64,000 nt of DNA, from assembly GCA_963682055.1 (NCBI GenBank), contig OY821740.1, positions 10,874,814 through 10,938,813 of the forward strand. Reading direction: 5' to 3'. This stretch comes from Primula veris (Eukaryota; Streptophyta; Magnoliopsida; Ericales; Primulaceae). Shown here piece after piece: positions 1 to 13,160 of this stretch; the first letter of the stretch is position 1, and every line of letters starts with the position of its first letter. The notes beneath the pieces are model-generated. The model was given only the letters and a program-made list of their open reading frames with translations, made no database searches and was not told the DNA's origin. The position numbers and the translations under genes were made by a program.

Positions 1-111
1 TTATTATAGTATATTTCATAACTAACAACCCGAATGCTTTATTTTTACTTTTACTATTTGACCAACTTCTATATATCAGGTTTTGTACGCTAAACTATCA
101 AACTATATGTT

Positions 112-540
112 TTTAACGATTTGTTTTTATTTCTTTTAATTTTTTTTAATTTGGATACAACACTCTAAGAAAATTTTCAATTTATGTACTAATCACGGAA
201 TCATGTCACGTGACAGCACGTGCTTGACAAACGTTAACGTGATAGGGTAATTTTATCATTTTTTACCAAAATATATCATCCTAGAAAAAAGTTTTCCCCA
301 ATTTCACACATAACAAAAATCATCACATGGTTCAAATTTGGGGTAAATGTTATTTAAGAATGATATATTTGGGTACAGAATGACAAAATTATTTTATTAC
401 GTTCAACTTTATTAAGCACGTGCTGTCATGTGACATGATTCCGTAATTAATTTAGACAATGATATCTAAATTGGATAATTTTTTATAGTGTGGTACACAA
501 ATTAAGAAATTTTTTCTGTGTTATCGTAAAAGTTATTTAT
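112..540. repeat. Foldback (inverted-repeat) element, MITE-like
   Basis: Two long imperfect arms face each other, roughly 112-290 and 350-540. The best core is 31 bp (195-225 against 414-444) with a single mismatch, and it carries CACGTG and CACGTGCT words. Pairing continues outward more loosely through the 'taatttg...acac' blocks on each side. The structure fits a non-autonomous DNA transposon, but I could not find a clean target duplication, so the ends are approximate. It lies about 500 bp past the stop codon of the O-fucosyltransferase gene. Confidence 0.55.
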
Positions 541-1036
541 CAAAAATAATTATAATATCATAAACTAATAATTAATTTATTATTGCAGAACGTTTATTCT
601 TTCATGATGTTGCTTTCCGAAAAAAGTGGATCAAGTTTTAAATAACAAGTATCAATAATTGATCACGCAATTTCACAATGCGTCATTTACTACTAATAAT
701 AGAAAAAATAGAGTTGGATGATTCCTCTTTAATTCAAATCAAGCTCTTGTAAGTAAATCTTTGTATATTTACAATATTTATCAGGCGCTTTTTAAACCAA
801 CGTACAAAAAATGAAAGGATAATCAAGAATAAAAAAGGGTCTCTCTTGACCCAAATGGCAAAAACTATATCAATTGTAGCATGTTACTCCGTATATATTT
901 GTATATGCACGTATATATGTTGAACCACGACGATTTGTGAGATCCATTGTGAGTGTTAATATCCGAACCCCCGCAAAAGCTTTTTTCAGGCACCACCTGA
1001 GTAACTGAATCTGGTGAACAAAAAACCTTATTGATA
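541..1036. other. AT-rich 3' flank of the O-fucosyltransferase gene
   Basis: No supported gene. The stretch just left of 1037 probably holds the 3' UTR of the minus-strand gene, but I could not fix a polyadenylation site. Confidence 0.4.
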
Positions 1037-4000
1037 TTATAAATCTGATGACAAATGTGAATTCGAGCCCCTGCACATACACTCGGGGATTGGGAACTTG
1101 GTCACATCCCTTGCGATTTTGCTCGTACGAAGCTCGGGCTGCCCTAAAGAATCTTTATGCAAGTCTATAATAATCTTGTTGAACTCTGTTTCCGGTAGCG
1201 AAGAATCTAAAAAATAAGGGAGCATTTTTCGTTTGTTTGGCGTAATATACTTCTTGTGCTCCGCGTAAGCCCTATGTCCCTGTATTATCAAGTAAACAAA
1301 AACATAACCTTTTTAGTCTCAAGCACCTATACACCATGCTTCATGCTTGTATTACTTTCAAGATCCACCTAATTAAACTTCAGAATGACATGTTAAAATT
1401 TTATGTTTAACCCGAAATGACAATTTCGATAGCATTTACCAAATATTTTCAACCAAATACCTATTTTAGGACTAGAAATTTATTTTTTAATTGGTTGATG
1501 TAGCATATAAGTACTTTAAACATTAAGATATGATGTAGGGACTATAATTTTGTACAGTATGTGATATAATTTAAAACCACATAAACTAGTTTTTGTACAT
1601 ATTTAGCATTTCTCGTGTAATATAGTACCTGAAGAGCATGACCCATGTTTCCACCGTGAGATGGCATGAAAACATCGCTATTTTCCACGACGATGTAATC
1701 AATTGCTGCCAGAAAAGAAGCTTTATCCATGTATGGCTCGAGCTCTCCTGGAGAGGCGAGATCGTCCTTGTTGTACAAATTAGGAAATTCACTTATTAAT
1801 GGTAGCAACGCGTCTTTCCCCCCTAACGGTTCTCCCCCCGCCCAATATATTCTTGCATCTTCTGGAGCTCCTAGTGCTTTTAACAGCCTGAAAATTATAT
1901 GTAAAATGCCATTCTTGAATTACACACTAGAGCAAACCAATCACAATAGACATTATATTTAAGTAAAAATATTGAACCAGAGTGTTCCAATATTTAACGA
2001 AAAATTTGACCAGTATTATTTTTATTGCTATTTATTTAGTGAATATACTGAGAACAAGTCATGCTGAAAGCACGACTAACATTGTCTTTTAACAAAGTAT
2101 TTATATATCATTTGTTTCCAATCTTATTGATATCATATAATGGAAGTAAGCCAAGCAACCAAGTTTAGTATTATTAGTACCACTATATATGTCTTAGGCA
2201 ACCCCTAATTAACAAAATAACACTGGTACTGGCGTGTTGCCATGACTTTGCATTTGTGGAACTTGAAAATATTAAAAAATCACGGTTTGATTTGAATATT
2301 ATTTAAATATTCAATCTTGATCGGTCAAATATAAGGTGAAATAGCCTTTCAAAACTTACCGTGTAACCTCGAAGGCATTTAAGGGGCAGAGACCGGCGAG
2401 TTTCCTTTCATGAGACGTCATATTTGACTTCGAAGTTAAGAGCTCAGGCCTTAGTTTCCTCTCATTGCTTATTATATCGTCATATTCATTACTCAACCCT
2501 GGTGAACAACCGGTCCTTACCCACACATCGATCTCCATTCGTAGGTGAAGTGCGAGATATGGTCCTTTACTCTTCATCCTCTCGGTAAACTTGTTGCCAA
2601 GTTCTAAAATTTTCGGGGCGAATTTAAGAGCATGAAATGCCACCTGCATTTGAACAATACTTGACATAAGTAATTCTGAAAGTGGCATAAAACTATTTAA
2701 GGGTCGAGAAAAAACTATTGGGAAAGTGAGAGACTAAAATACCTTGCATCTCAGCTTCTGAAGATCCGACGGGAGATCTTTAGTAAGTCGCGAATCTAAA
2801 CCACGAATGAGAACCACACCGTACCTCTTGAACTACATAGATTCAAGGGGGAAAAAACATCAGACTTACCCAATTTCATTAATGTTTTTTTATCCTATAA
2901 ATTTTTCCACTTAATTAAAGTTTAGCCTTTTCAAGTTACAAAGCTATTTCAGGTGCTCAGCCGAATGAACTGCAGCATATACGGAAGAAAATACAAAATC
3001 TGAGCATATAAGCAGTGACAAATAATCCCTTTCGGTTGCAGCCTTTGAGCAAATAAGCGGAATTTCTTTAGTTTAAGAAAATATGCTGGACGGATACAGT
3101 CATACAGCTTAAATAGCTTCTAGCTTTATCCGGTCATGAATCCAGAATGTCTTAGCTTTTAAGCTTATAAACCAATTGCAATCCAACTTTTAAGAAAAAA
3201 CAAAATATATAACGAGCCTAAATTGTACCTAAACGGATTCCAACCAGTTAAGGACAATGAAAAATACCTCCAAAAAGGAGGGTTTTAATTATGTCCATCA
3301 TTTGAAGTTACTAATATAACGAGACACTCAACAAATGCCAGTAGGGGAGACATAAGTTATCTTTTAAAGAAATCATATTAGGTAGATTATTCACCTAACA
3401 ATTCGCAAATATTCTTTGAACTTGTTTCGCTATACAACCACCATCCTAAATTTCATAAGGTTTAAGCAATTCGAAGTGAATATTACTTACAAAACCAAAT
3501 TGTTGAAATTCAGAAATTCAAATAAAAAAGAAAATATATAAATACCTTTTTGAGATAGTGAGAGCGAATCCATTGGGGTGAGACGTTATGTGGCATCATT
3601 TGCTCCTCGACTGGCCTTGACATTATATGCGTTGATGGTAAAGACGAGACTATTCTCACATCATCGACAAGAACATTTTTGAAGTGCTCCAAATCAAATA
3701 TATCTGCAAATTCACTGCCCAGTATGCATAAATGATTAGTTTCTTCCAACATTTCAAGAACAACAACTTCAATGAGCAATTTATTTTACACACAAACACA
3801 AAGATTTTGACTTTTGGCTAGCATCATTCTTTCTACTTAGTTCTTAGAAATAGATTAAAAATGCATCAAATTGCAGATGATATTTCCGGAAATGAATAAA
3901 GCTTTGTAATTAAAAATAGGGAGCTTCTAAAAACTGATTGGAAAGAAAAAAATAGTTATCATTTAACCTCAATAAAAAAACTTACGAATTTTTAAAAATC

Positions 4001-4889
4001 TAAAGGCTGTTTCATCTCATCATGCAATGAATCAAAACCGGTTTATTTGTGCATATTCATTTTCAAGAAATGCCAGCTTTTTCAAGACAAAAATCAAAAC
4101 TTCTCCAAAAACTGTCTACAAATGTAATGCAGACTACGACGCAATTTCTCTTTTTATTACTGAACTTATAAGGTGCAACCAAACAAGCACCGAAAATAAA
4201 TGAATAAATAAAAAAAGAAAATAGAGTAAAAGAAACCTTTCATCTCCCCAAATAACATTGACTTGCAAAATGGGGACAACAAGAGTAGCTCCCAAAACTC
4301 TTGCAATCACAACCGCATCGACAATTTGGTTCCTTTGCTGATTTAGTCCCCCCGATACCACAACAATTAAATACTTTTTCCTATTATTAATTATATCCCC
4401 GCTGTATTTGTCGTAGTTTCTACTAAAATCCAAACACGGCCTAAACCCCATCCCATTCGGCTGTTCCCAAAACCCATTATTGTTTCCGCTATTCGAAACA
4501 AACCCACTTGACAAAATTGGATTCTGATCAATAATATTATCATTACTCTGTTTTCCCGTAAATTCCATATTACTCTGTTTTTCTTCGCTTTTTTCATTCG
4601 TTTTCGATAACCCGGACTCAAATTCCGTTTCTGAGACAAATCCAGTTGATAAAAATGAATTTTGATGAGAAACTCCACACGGGTAAGGCGAAAAAGGAGA
4701 AATTGGGTTTAATCTGAGCCACATATTAATCATTCCTGAGAAAGCAAATAAAAACATAGCAAAAAAACAGAGCTTTGGATTTAGACATTTTCTTTTGGAG
4801 GGTTTTTGAGGAGAGAGAAAGAGAGATTGAAGGGAAGTAGAAGAGAGAGAGGTTACTGCTATGAAAGCTTGTTTCTTGGATTTTGCCAT
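1037..4889 (-). CDS. O-fucosyltransferase family protein (plant GT106/DUF246-type), six exons
   Basis: Putative Golgi type II glycosyltransferase; the family takes GDP-fucose or related nucleotide sugars and includes pectin rhamnosyltransferases, so the substrate is unknown. Exons on the minus strand, each bounded by GT-AG with phases that close: 4889-4237, 3714-3546, 2832-2743, 2643-2360, 1887-1629, 1279-1037. They join to 565 codons plus stop, a usual family length. Visible: a basic N-terminus, one hydrophobic anchor near residues 41-58, a low-complexity Ser/Asn-rich stem, then the catalytic domain from about residue 170. That domain has the GGLNQQRNQIVDAV block, HLRME at 337-341 (the usual HxR motif of the nucleotide-sugar site), and the conserved C-terminal PSHGGNM at 474-480. 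The start is the first in-frame ATG before the anchor. No break was seen. Family assignment is secure; sugar and acceptor are not. Confidence 0.9.
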
Positions 4890-5094
4890 TAATGACCAAA
4901 TTATTCAGTTTTGGTGCTTTTAATTCAGTTTTGTTGAGTTTTTTTTCCTTTTTTTTACTTGGTATAACTTTCTGAAGAAGCCTTTTAGAGAGAGGTGGGG
5001 TTTTGGAGAGATAAAGGCGGCGGGAAGGTGTTTTTACTATTACTTTGTATTTGTATAATGAATCTGTGTTTCTGTATTAATACTACTTTGTGTG

Positions 5095-5104
5095 TTTAAA
5101 TATA
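5095..5104 (-). promoter_or_regulatory. Possible TATA box of the O-fucosyltransferase gene
   Basis: On the minus strand this reads TATATTTAAA, about 205 bp before the ATG at 4889. In DNA this AT-rich such a match is weak evidence; there is no other support. Confidence 0.25.
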
Positions 5105-5243
5105 GTAATTTTTGTTAATTCATTACTGATGTTTTTCCATAGTAAATGATACTACTACTAAATTTTATGAATCTAATGGTTGGTAGTTTAAATAATTAAT
5201 CACTACGTGTTTTAATTAAGCTAAAGAAAATGTTCATTTTAAA

Positions 5244-5279
5244 ATTGACAATTTGATACAATTGACAATTTGATACAAT
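5244..5279. repeat. 18-bp tandem duplication
   Basis: Two adjacent identical copies of ATTGACAATTTGATACAA. Probably replication slippage. Confidence 0.7.
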
Positions 5280-6499
5280 TAAAAGATACAAGACATGATC
5301 AAACAAAGTAGTCAGTAAGAATTTTTCAACGTGTGATTGATTCAAGTTGCACGACCTAGTTCTTATTAGTGCTTATTCAAGCGTTGCTCACGAAATACGT
5401 TGATTGTAATTACGGGATTAGGCAAATGCCACAAATTATATATAAACTTGTAAAATCTTGAATAAAAATTGTTGAAATAAAGTTTAAATTCCAAACTATG
5501 AGACAAAGTTTTGAAATTTTCTACTTCGGACAATTATTTAGTATCGCATGAATAGTATATTTTAGGAAATTTTAATAGTTTAAGTATTACTTAAATGCAC
5601 ATGCCATTTAAGTATTATCATAAAAGTAATTGTCGTAAGATTTATGTTTTGGTGTTTCATTTAATGTGAAAAATGTTACACGCGCGTGTTATTTGAACAA
5701 AATATTAAGAAACTCTTGGAGGAAGTCTGCTTTTTCTTTTCTTCGGTTCCTTTTTATTCCAAATATTATAACTCCAGCTATTTATCTCTTTTGTGTCTCC
5801 TTGCTTATTTTCATTAAAATTTTAAATTTTTACAACTTTTTTCGCAAGTTTATAAGCTTTTATGTTATATTGTATTTAAATTTTTAAACATTTGGAGATA
5901 ATAATATTTTAGACAATTTTTCTAAGATTTAATGTTTAATTTACATTAATTTATACATTTATTTCAAAATAAATTGCGTGTGGATTTTAAAAAAATAATA
6001 ATTATTGTAATATATTGATATATGCGTTATAGTAATTTTATAATTTTTTTCAAGTTTTTTAGCATAATTTTTTGTATAAAATAAAAAAAATACACGAAAC
6101 AAGATAGAAAATAATGGTTACAACATTTAGACTCATTTCCTTTTCTTTAGTTGTGGTTTTGCTCATATTAAATATTCATCATTATGTACATGTAACGTAA
6201 CATCACTACTTTGATAACATATCAATTATAGCTTTTGACAACTAATCCCGTGGTGTCGTGGGTATGCACTCATGTAGAATTACGTATATATATATATATA
6301 TACTGCATTGACTTCTAACTTCTAAGACAATAATATTAATATATATAGGGTAAGTACAATATTATTTTCAGTGGCAAATCATGTCTAAAAGTGGGTTAAT
6401 TTGTTTTTATTTATCAAGGAACAATATTCCGTATTATTAGGTTCATTCCCAAGGTTAATGTGAGAAATTAAATTATATTGCTATTGTTTTAGGGCCATA

Positions 6500-7760
6500 T
6501 GTTAGGACCAGATTTCTGGTCTAAATATTGTTAATTGTCTATTGGTTTTTACTAAATAAATCCTAACTGTTATTAAGAACTAAGACAGGATTGACAGGTT
6601 CCAAGTACAAGTTGCAACCTCAGTTACAACCTACCAAGTTAGTAGTATTAGGTTTCAAGTACTAGTTGCAACCTCAGTTACAACCTGTGTTGACAGGTTT
6701 CAAGTAATGTTGCAACCTCAGTTGCAACCACGAGTTCCAACCTACTGCGAAGCAGAATTCTGTCTTGTTTCATTATTCTACATTACTACTTGCTTAATGT
6801 TTATCATTTGTTTTAAAGTATGTAGGATATATTCTCATAAGGTCTTAAACGTTTATATGTGTTTATTGAGAATATTAATGTGTTAAGAAAAGATGTTTTC
6901 TACAAGATATAAAGAGATTAGTTTATAAGGTTATGTTTCCTTTTAAATATAAATCTCTATTTTTATGTTTGTCCTTATCACATGTTTCAATCTTTATTCC
7001 TTATCTATATTCAGTATGATTTGTTTAAAGATTGAATGTAATATGGAGTTAAGTGTTTCATATATATATGGGAAGATATTATCTCTAAAGGATATTATCT
7101 TCATATGTTTCCTTGTCATATGCAAATACTAATTCCTACAATCAAGCTAGTTATCAATCAGGTATCAACCAATGATGATTGGAGTTAATTCACGCTGAAG
7201 AATCACGCATTGATTGGAAAGATTGAAGCCAATCAAATAGAGTCAAAGCTATCATAAAAGATCTTGAAGAAAGAAGATTGATTTGTTCTCTTTATATAGT
7301 TGATAACTAAGCTTGTAAATGTGTGTGTTCTAAATTATAAAGAACTTATTTTCTAGAGAGAATACACGTGAGCTTTTAAAAGAAAACAATGGTGGGATGC
7401 CATTGATTTATAAGTGATAGTTATAGAGTAGGAGCAATATAGTGATAGGCAGAAAAACCTAGAGGGAGTCTAAGTTTTTCATTAAGACTTGAGTCATATA
7501 TTGTAAGCTTTTTATAATATCATAATCTGGGTAAGTGCCCCGGAGACGTAGCCTAGTTAGGTGAACTCCGTTGTTAAATGTGCGTGTGAATTATTTCCAA
7601 GTACATTTAATTTTAAAACAGTTCTGTCCATTTATACACTTGGTTCCAACTGCAGTTCCAACCTCACTTGGAACCTTATACACTTGGTTCCAACTGCAGT
7701 TCCAACTCCACTTGGAACCTTACTGCAAAACTGCATCTAGAACAGCGGATAGGAATTTCA
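6500..7760 (+). repeat. Copia-1 5' LTR (1,261 bp)
   Basis: Starts TG, ends CA. The U3 part carries three runs of the GTTGCAACC-type motif at 6597-6742. A TATA-like TTTATATAG lies near 7290, and a second motif cluster of TTCCAA/TTGGAA type is at 7639-7721 close to the 3' end. The primer-binding site follows two bases after the end. Confidence 0.93.
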
Positions 7761-7762
7761 AT

Positions 7763-7774
7763 TGGTATCAGAGC
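7763..7774 (+). other. Primer-binding site, Copia-1
   Basis: TGGTATCAGAGC, complementary to the 3' end of plant initiator methionine tRNA, two bases after the 5' LTR as is usual in plant copia elements. Confidence 0.9.
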
Positions 7775-7819
7775 TTCACACTAGATCTTACTTAGTGTGG
7801 ATCCTGTGTTCTAGTAACA

Positions 7820-10800
7820 ATGGACTTAATGAGGGAAGGAAACGCCTTCAACAAACCTCCATTGCTTGAAGGAGGAGTAAACTATGGAGTATGGAAAATT
7901 AGAATGAGGTCCTTCATCAAACAGCAGAATGAACATGCATGGAAGACTGTTATGTATGGATGGGAGGCTCCAACTACCATGGATAATGAAGGAGAACTGA
8001 TTCTCTTACCTGAAGACAGATGGTCTGCTGAAGAAGACAGAAAATCAAGTGCCAACTCAACAGCCATAAACTTGATTTTTGCTGGTGTAACTCTCAGCGT
8101 ATTCAGGTATATCTCTCATTGTGAAACAGCTAAAGAAGCATGGGATATTTTGCAAGTTACTTTTGAAGGAACCACTAAAGTAAAATCTTTCAAACTTCAA
8201 CAGTTAACTACCCAATTTGAGAACTTAAGAATGGAGGAAGATGAAAACATTGAACAATTTAATGGTAGAATCTGCCACATTGCTCATCAAGCTGGAACCT
8301 TAGGTGAAAAATACAGTGATGCTAAACTTGTTAAGAAAACTCTTAGGTCACTCCCAGAAAGGTTTGAAATTAAGGTCACAACTATTGAAGAATCAACTGA
8401 CTTAGATAATCTTAAACTTGAAGAACTCATAGGAAATCTAAGTACTCATGAACTGAAATTCTTCAAACATAAAAGACCAGAAAAGGGAATAGCATTTCAA
8501 GCTAAGAAATCTGAATCTAATGCCTGTGATAAAATGAGTGATGAAGAACAACTAGCTTTCTTTGCAAAAAAGGTGTACAAGAAGTTTTATAAGAAAAAGG
8601 AGGATGATACTGGTTCATCTAAAAACTTTCAGAAAAAGGATAACCAGTTTAAGACAGAGTCTAGGTTCAATAATAACTCTACAGGAAAGTGGAATTCCAA
8701 AGAAAAGGATAACAAAGAATACAAACCTAAAGAGATTCAGTGTAGAGAATGTAGAGGTTTTGGTCATATTCAGGCTGAGTGTGCAAACACTTTAAAAAGA
8801 AACAAAAATGCTTATATAACCACTCATAGTGATAGTGATTCTGAGAGTAACAGTGATGAAGAGGATGGTTCCAATTTTGTTAATTTCATGGGAATAATCA
8901 CTGAAAAAGAACCTACTTATGAAAGTGACTGTGAGCAGGTTTCAACCCCAGTTACAACTGCCTGTGAAACATATAGCAGTGATGAGGAAGAGCCTTCTGA
9001 TGAAAACATTACTAAGCAATACCTTGTTCTGTATGAAAAGTATAAATGTCTGAGTAAACAATCCTTGATCATAAGCAAGTTGAATGTTAATCTAAAGGAT
9101 GAGGTTAAAAATCTTACTGAGAAGCTTAAATTACAACTGACTGAACTTACTGAAACTAAAAAGATAATAAAATTGCTGAATGTTTCTGCTTCAGATAAAT
9201 TAGATGACATGCTGTCATATTCTAGAGGCTCCAAAGATATCAGTGGTATAGGTTACTATGGTGGTAAGAGTACAGGAAAAACTACTTTTATTGAAGGTGT
9301 TGCTAAAGCTAAAACTCATGATTTTGACCACAAGGTTAGAAGTTCAGTTGCAACCAGAGTTGCAACCAGGAATAAAACTCAGGTTTATGTAAAGAAGGTT
9401 GGAAGCTCAGTTACAACCAAAGTTGCAACCATGAACAAACTGAATAGCTTTAGGGATAAAAATAACTTTAGGTTGAAGTTGTGTAATTTATGTAAAAAAC
9501 CTGGTCATTCTGAAATCCAGTGTTATTTAAAAAGAAACAGAAAGTATATTTCCCAGAAAACCTGGTTGGCTTCTGTTAATAAAAATTTGAAATGGGTCTG
9601 GAAAGTTAAAGAAAACGCAACTTTAGTTGCTAACAACAAAGTTGTTATTAACTCTTTGAATGTTGTTACTTCTAATGATTGGTATTTTGACAGTGGATGC
9701 TCTAAGCATATGACAGGTACTGCAAGCCTCCTAAAAAATGTCACCATTCTTACAGGTAACACTGTTGTGTTTGGAGGTGGAGATACAGGTAAAATTATTG
9801 GTAAAGGTACCTTAAACAAACCTGGAATGCCTGATATTGAGGATGTTTTTCTTGTAGATGGTCTAAAAGCTAATCTTATTAGTATCAGTCAACTCTGTGA
9901 TAATGAAATGACTGTTAAATTTGACAAAGAAAGATGTCTAATTACTAATCTTAACAATGATTTAATCATGACTGGAGTTAGATCAACCAACAGTTGCTAT
10001 GTGTTTGAAAAAGCTGAAAAAGAATTGCCTCAAAGTAGGTGTAATCAAGCCATTACTAATAATGTAGATATTTGGCATAAAAGGCTTGGGCATGTGAATT
10101 ACAAAACTTTAGATAAGCTTGTTAAAAAGGAATTGATAAGAGGAATTCCTAAACTTAGTGCTAAAACTCAAAGTGTCTGTGGTGATTGTGCTATAGGCAA
10201 ACAAACCAAAAGTATTCACAAAAGTACTAGTCTAATCTACACTAAGAGAGTCTTAGAACTTCTTCACATTGACTTGATGGGTCCTATGCAAACTGCTAGT
10301 ATAGGTGGTAAGAAGTACATTCTAGTAGTTGTAGATGATTTCTCTAGATACTCTTGGGTAGTGTTCTTAAAGGATAAGTCTGAAACTTTTGAACTATTCA
10401 AAACTCTGTGCTTAAAACTGCAAGTTGAAAAAGGTTCCACTAGTGGTAATATTGCTAGGATTAGAAGTGATCATGGAACTGAATTTGAAAATATCAGGTT
10501 TAAAGAATTCTGCAACTCCTTAGGAATATGTCATGAGTTCTCTGCTCCTAAGACTCCTCAGCAAAATGGCATAGTTGAAAGGAAAAATAGAACCATTCAG
10601 GAAATGGCTAGAGTAATGCTTAACTCTAAGAAACTTGCCAATAGATTTTGGGCTGAAGCTGTTAATACTGCCTGTCATATAGTTAATAGAGTTTATATTA
10701 CTAAAGGTACTTCCATGACAACTTATGAAATATGGAAAGGTAGAAAACCCAATGTAAAGTATTTTCAAGTTTTTGGATGTGTTTGCTATATTCTCAGAGA

Positions 10801-12824
10801 TAGAGAGCATCTTGGTAAATTTGACTCTAAAAGTGATAAAGGGATTTTTCTTGGTTATGCTCAGAATAGTAGAGCATTTAGAGTCTTCAATCAAAGAACA
10901 AACTGTGTTATGGAATCTTATAATGTATTATTTGATGACCTAAAAACTGTTGATGAGATTACAGGTGATGATGAACAGGCTGAGACTACAGAAAAAGAGA
11001 AAGAAGAAACTCAACAAACTGGAAGTCCCAGAGTGGTTGGAAGTCCAGTTGCAACTGAGGTTACAACTGAGGTTGGAACTGAGGTTGGAACCACAGTTGA
11101 AACCCAAAATGCTGCTGAATCTGAAGAAGAAGAAGAAAGCTCTCATGCTCAGTCAACTAGCAGGCCTCGCTATGTAAGGACTCAGAAAAATCATTCTCTT
11201 GACAATGTCATAGGAGAAGTTACTTCAGGTATGAAAACCAGAGGTAAAAGAAATAATGTTGTTCACTTTGCTTGTTATATCTCTCAGTTAGAACCTAAGA
11301 ATATAAAAAGAAGCTCTAGAAGATAGTGAATGGATTTTAGCTATGCAGGATGAATTGGCCCAATTTGAGAGAAATGATGTATGGAATTTAGTACCCAGAC
11401 CTTCTAATAAAAATGTTATAGGGACTAAATGGATTTTTAGAAATAAAAGTGATGAGGATGGAGTGATTATCAGGAATAAAGCTAGGTTGGTAGCTCAAGG
11501 GTATACACAAATTGAGGGAATTGACTTTGATGAAACCTTTGCTCCTGTAGCTAGAATTGAATCCATTAGAATGCTACTATCTCTTGCATGTCTGTATGAT
11601 TTTAAATTGTTTCAACTTGACATAAAGAGTGCTTTTCTTAATGGTGTGATTAATGAAGAGGTTTATGTCAGTCAACCTAAGGGATTTGAAGATCCTAACT
11701 TTCCTGAACATGTTTATTTGCTGAAAAAGGCCTTGTATGGTCTTAAGCAAGCCCCTAGAGCTTGGTATGATAGATTAACCAAGTTTTTGCTTGAAAAAGG
11801 TTTTAAAAGAGGGGGAGTTGATAAAACTCTGTTTACAAAGAAAACTACAAAGGATATAATTGTTGCTCAAATATATGTTGATGACATTGTGTTTGGCTCA
11901 TCTTCTAATAATAGGATAGAAGAATTCATTTCTGATATGAAAAATGAATTTGAAATGAGTGGTGGAGGTGAATTGACTTACTTTCTAGGATTGCAAGTTA
12001 AACAGAATGAGAAAGGGATTTTTCTATGTCAAAGCAAGTATGCAGACAATCTTGTTAAGAAGTTTGGTCTAAGTGAGAGTAAAGAAAAGAGAACTCCTAT
12101 GAGTACTACCCTTAAACTGTCTAAAAATGATAAAGGAAAAAGTGTTTGTCCCAGTCTTTATAGATCCATGATTGGAAGTTTGCTGTATTTAACTGCTAGT
12201 AGACCAGACCTTTGCTTAAGTGTAGGAGTTTGTGCCAGATATCAAGCAAATCCTTTAGAACCTCATCTTCTAGCTGTCAAAAGAATTCTAAGGTATGTAA
12301 AAGGAACACCTCATCTAGGCCTATGGTACTCTAAAGATACAAACCATTTTCTTAGTGGCTACTGTGATGCAGATTGGGCAGGAAACATAGATGATAGAAA
12401 GAGTACTTCTGGTGGTTGTTTTTATTTTGGAAACAATCTTGTTTCTTGGTTCAGTAAAAAGCAAAATTGCATATCTTTATCTACTGCTGAGGCAGAATAT
12501 GTTGCAGCTGGAAGTGGATGCACTCAACTAATTTGGATGAAACAAATGTTAACTGATTATAATGTTAAACAAGAGATATTAACTCTGTTTTGTGATAACA
12601 AAAGTGCTATAGATTTAGCTAAAAATCCAGTTCAACATTCCAGAACCAAACATATTGATCTAAGGCATCATTTTATTAGGGAACTAGTTGAAGAAAAGAG
12701 CTTAATTTTAGAACATGTTTCAACTGAAAGACAATTAGCAGATATTTTCACAAAGCCCCTTGATACAAACAAGTTTGAATCATTAAGAAGTGACATAGGG
12801 GTATGTCATTATCAATCTAATTGA
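7820..12824 (+). pseudogene. Copia-1 gag-pol polyprotein, frameshifted
   Basis: One long frame runs 7820-11326 and continues in another frame to 12824. In order: UBN2-type gag (about residues 10-215), CCHC knuckle at 308-321, an acidic coiled region, a second CCHC at 555-568, protease DSG at 624-626, an integrase zinc motif (H753, H758, C787, C790), and DDE residues D818, D884, E920. The second frame holds reverse transcriptase (AFLNG, YGLKQAPRAWYDRL, YVDDI) and RNase H (CDADWAG, ST-AEAEY). The break is a single extra A in an A-run at about 11305-11309 (five As here, four in Copia-2), which leads to a stop at 11324-11326. Both halves are otherwise open, so the lesion is recent. A programmed frameshift is unlikely because Copia-2 is in one frame at this point. 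Confidence 0.92.
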
Positions 12825-13020
12825 ATACTTTTGCTAAATATGTCTGTATTGAGTACCTTTAATAAGTTTTATTTCTAAGGTTAAAGTCTTATTTTGAGCT
12901 ATGATGTTTTTGTCTTGAAAAAGCCGCTTTTTTGGTGCCTCAAAAACAGATGTGAGGTAACTTGTCCTTAAAAACCTATCTGGTAATAGAGTTGCAAGCA
13001 CAAAGTGCATTTTTTATGAT

Positions 13021-13160
13021 GGTTGCAAGTTCAGTTGCAACATCAGTTGAAACCTCACACTCTCAATAGTTGGTTGGAAGTTCAGTTGCAACATCAGTTG
13101 AAACCTCGTGTTAAAAATACTGGTTGCAAGCTCAGTTGAAACATCAGTTGAAACCTCAGT
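13021..13160 (+). repeat. GTTGCAACATCA motif cluster downstream of pol (Copia-1)
   Basis: Three tandem modules each read GGTTG(C/G)AAG, then TTCAGTTG(C/A)AAC, ATCAGTTGAAACC, spaced about 50-60 bp apart. This lies in the untranslated spacer between gag-pol and the third ORF and is a diverged form of the motif seen in the LTR. Copia-2 has four modules at 38209-38395, so the number varies. Confidence 0.75.

Larger units (their letters stand above)
4890..6494. other. Intergenic AT-rich region
   Basis: No gene is supported here. It contains the presumed promoter and 5' UTR of the O-fucosyltransferase gene, an 18-bp direct repeat at 5244-5279 and a TA dinucleotide run near 6283-6302. The short ORF at 5666-5887 encodes a Phe/Leu/Ile-rich peptide typical of chance AT-rich reading frames. 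Confidence 0.6.

Noticed and set aside
10520..10894. Minus-strand frames inside gag-pol of Copia-1 (and equivalents in Copia-2)
   Set aside because: Antisense shadows of conserved coding sequence; no start context or homology of their own.
11326..11343. Programmed frameshift between integrase and reverse transcriptase in Copia-1
   Set aside because: Copia-2 reads through the same region in one frame with one A fewer in the run, so an accidental insertion is more likely.
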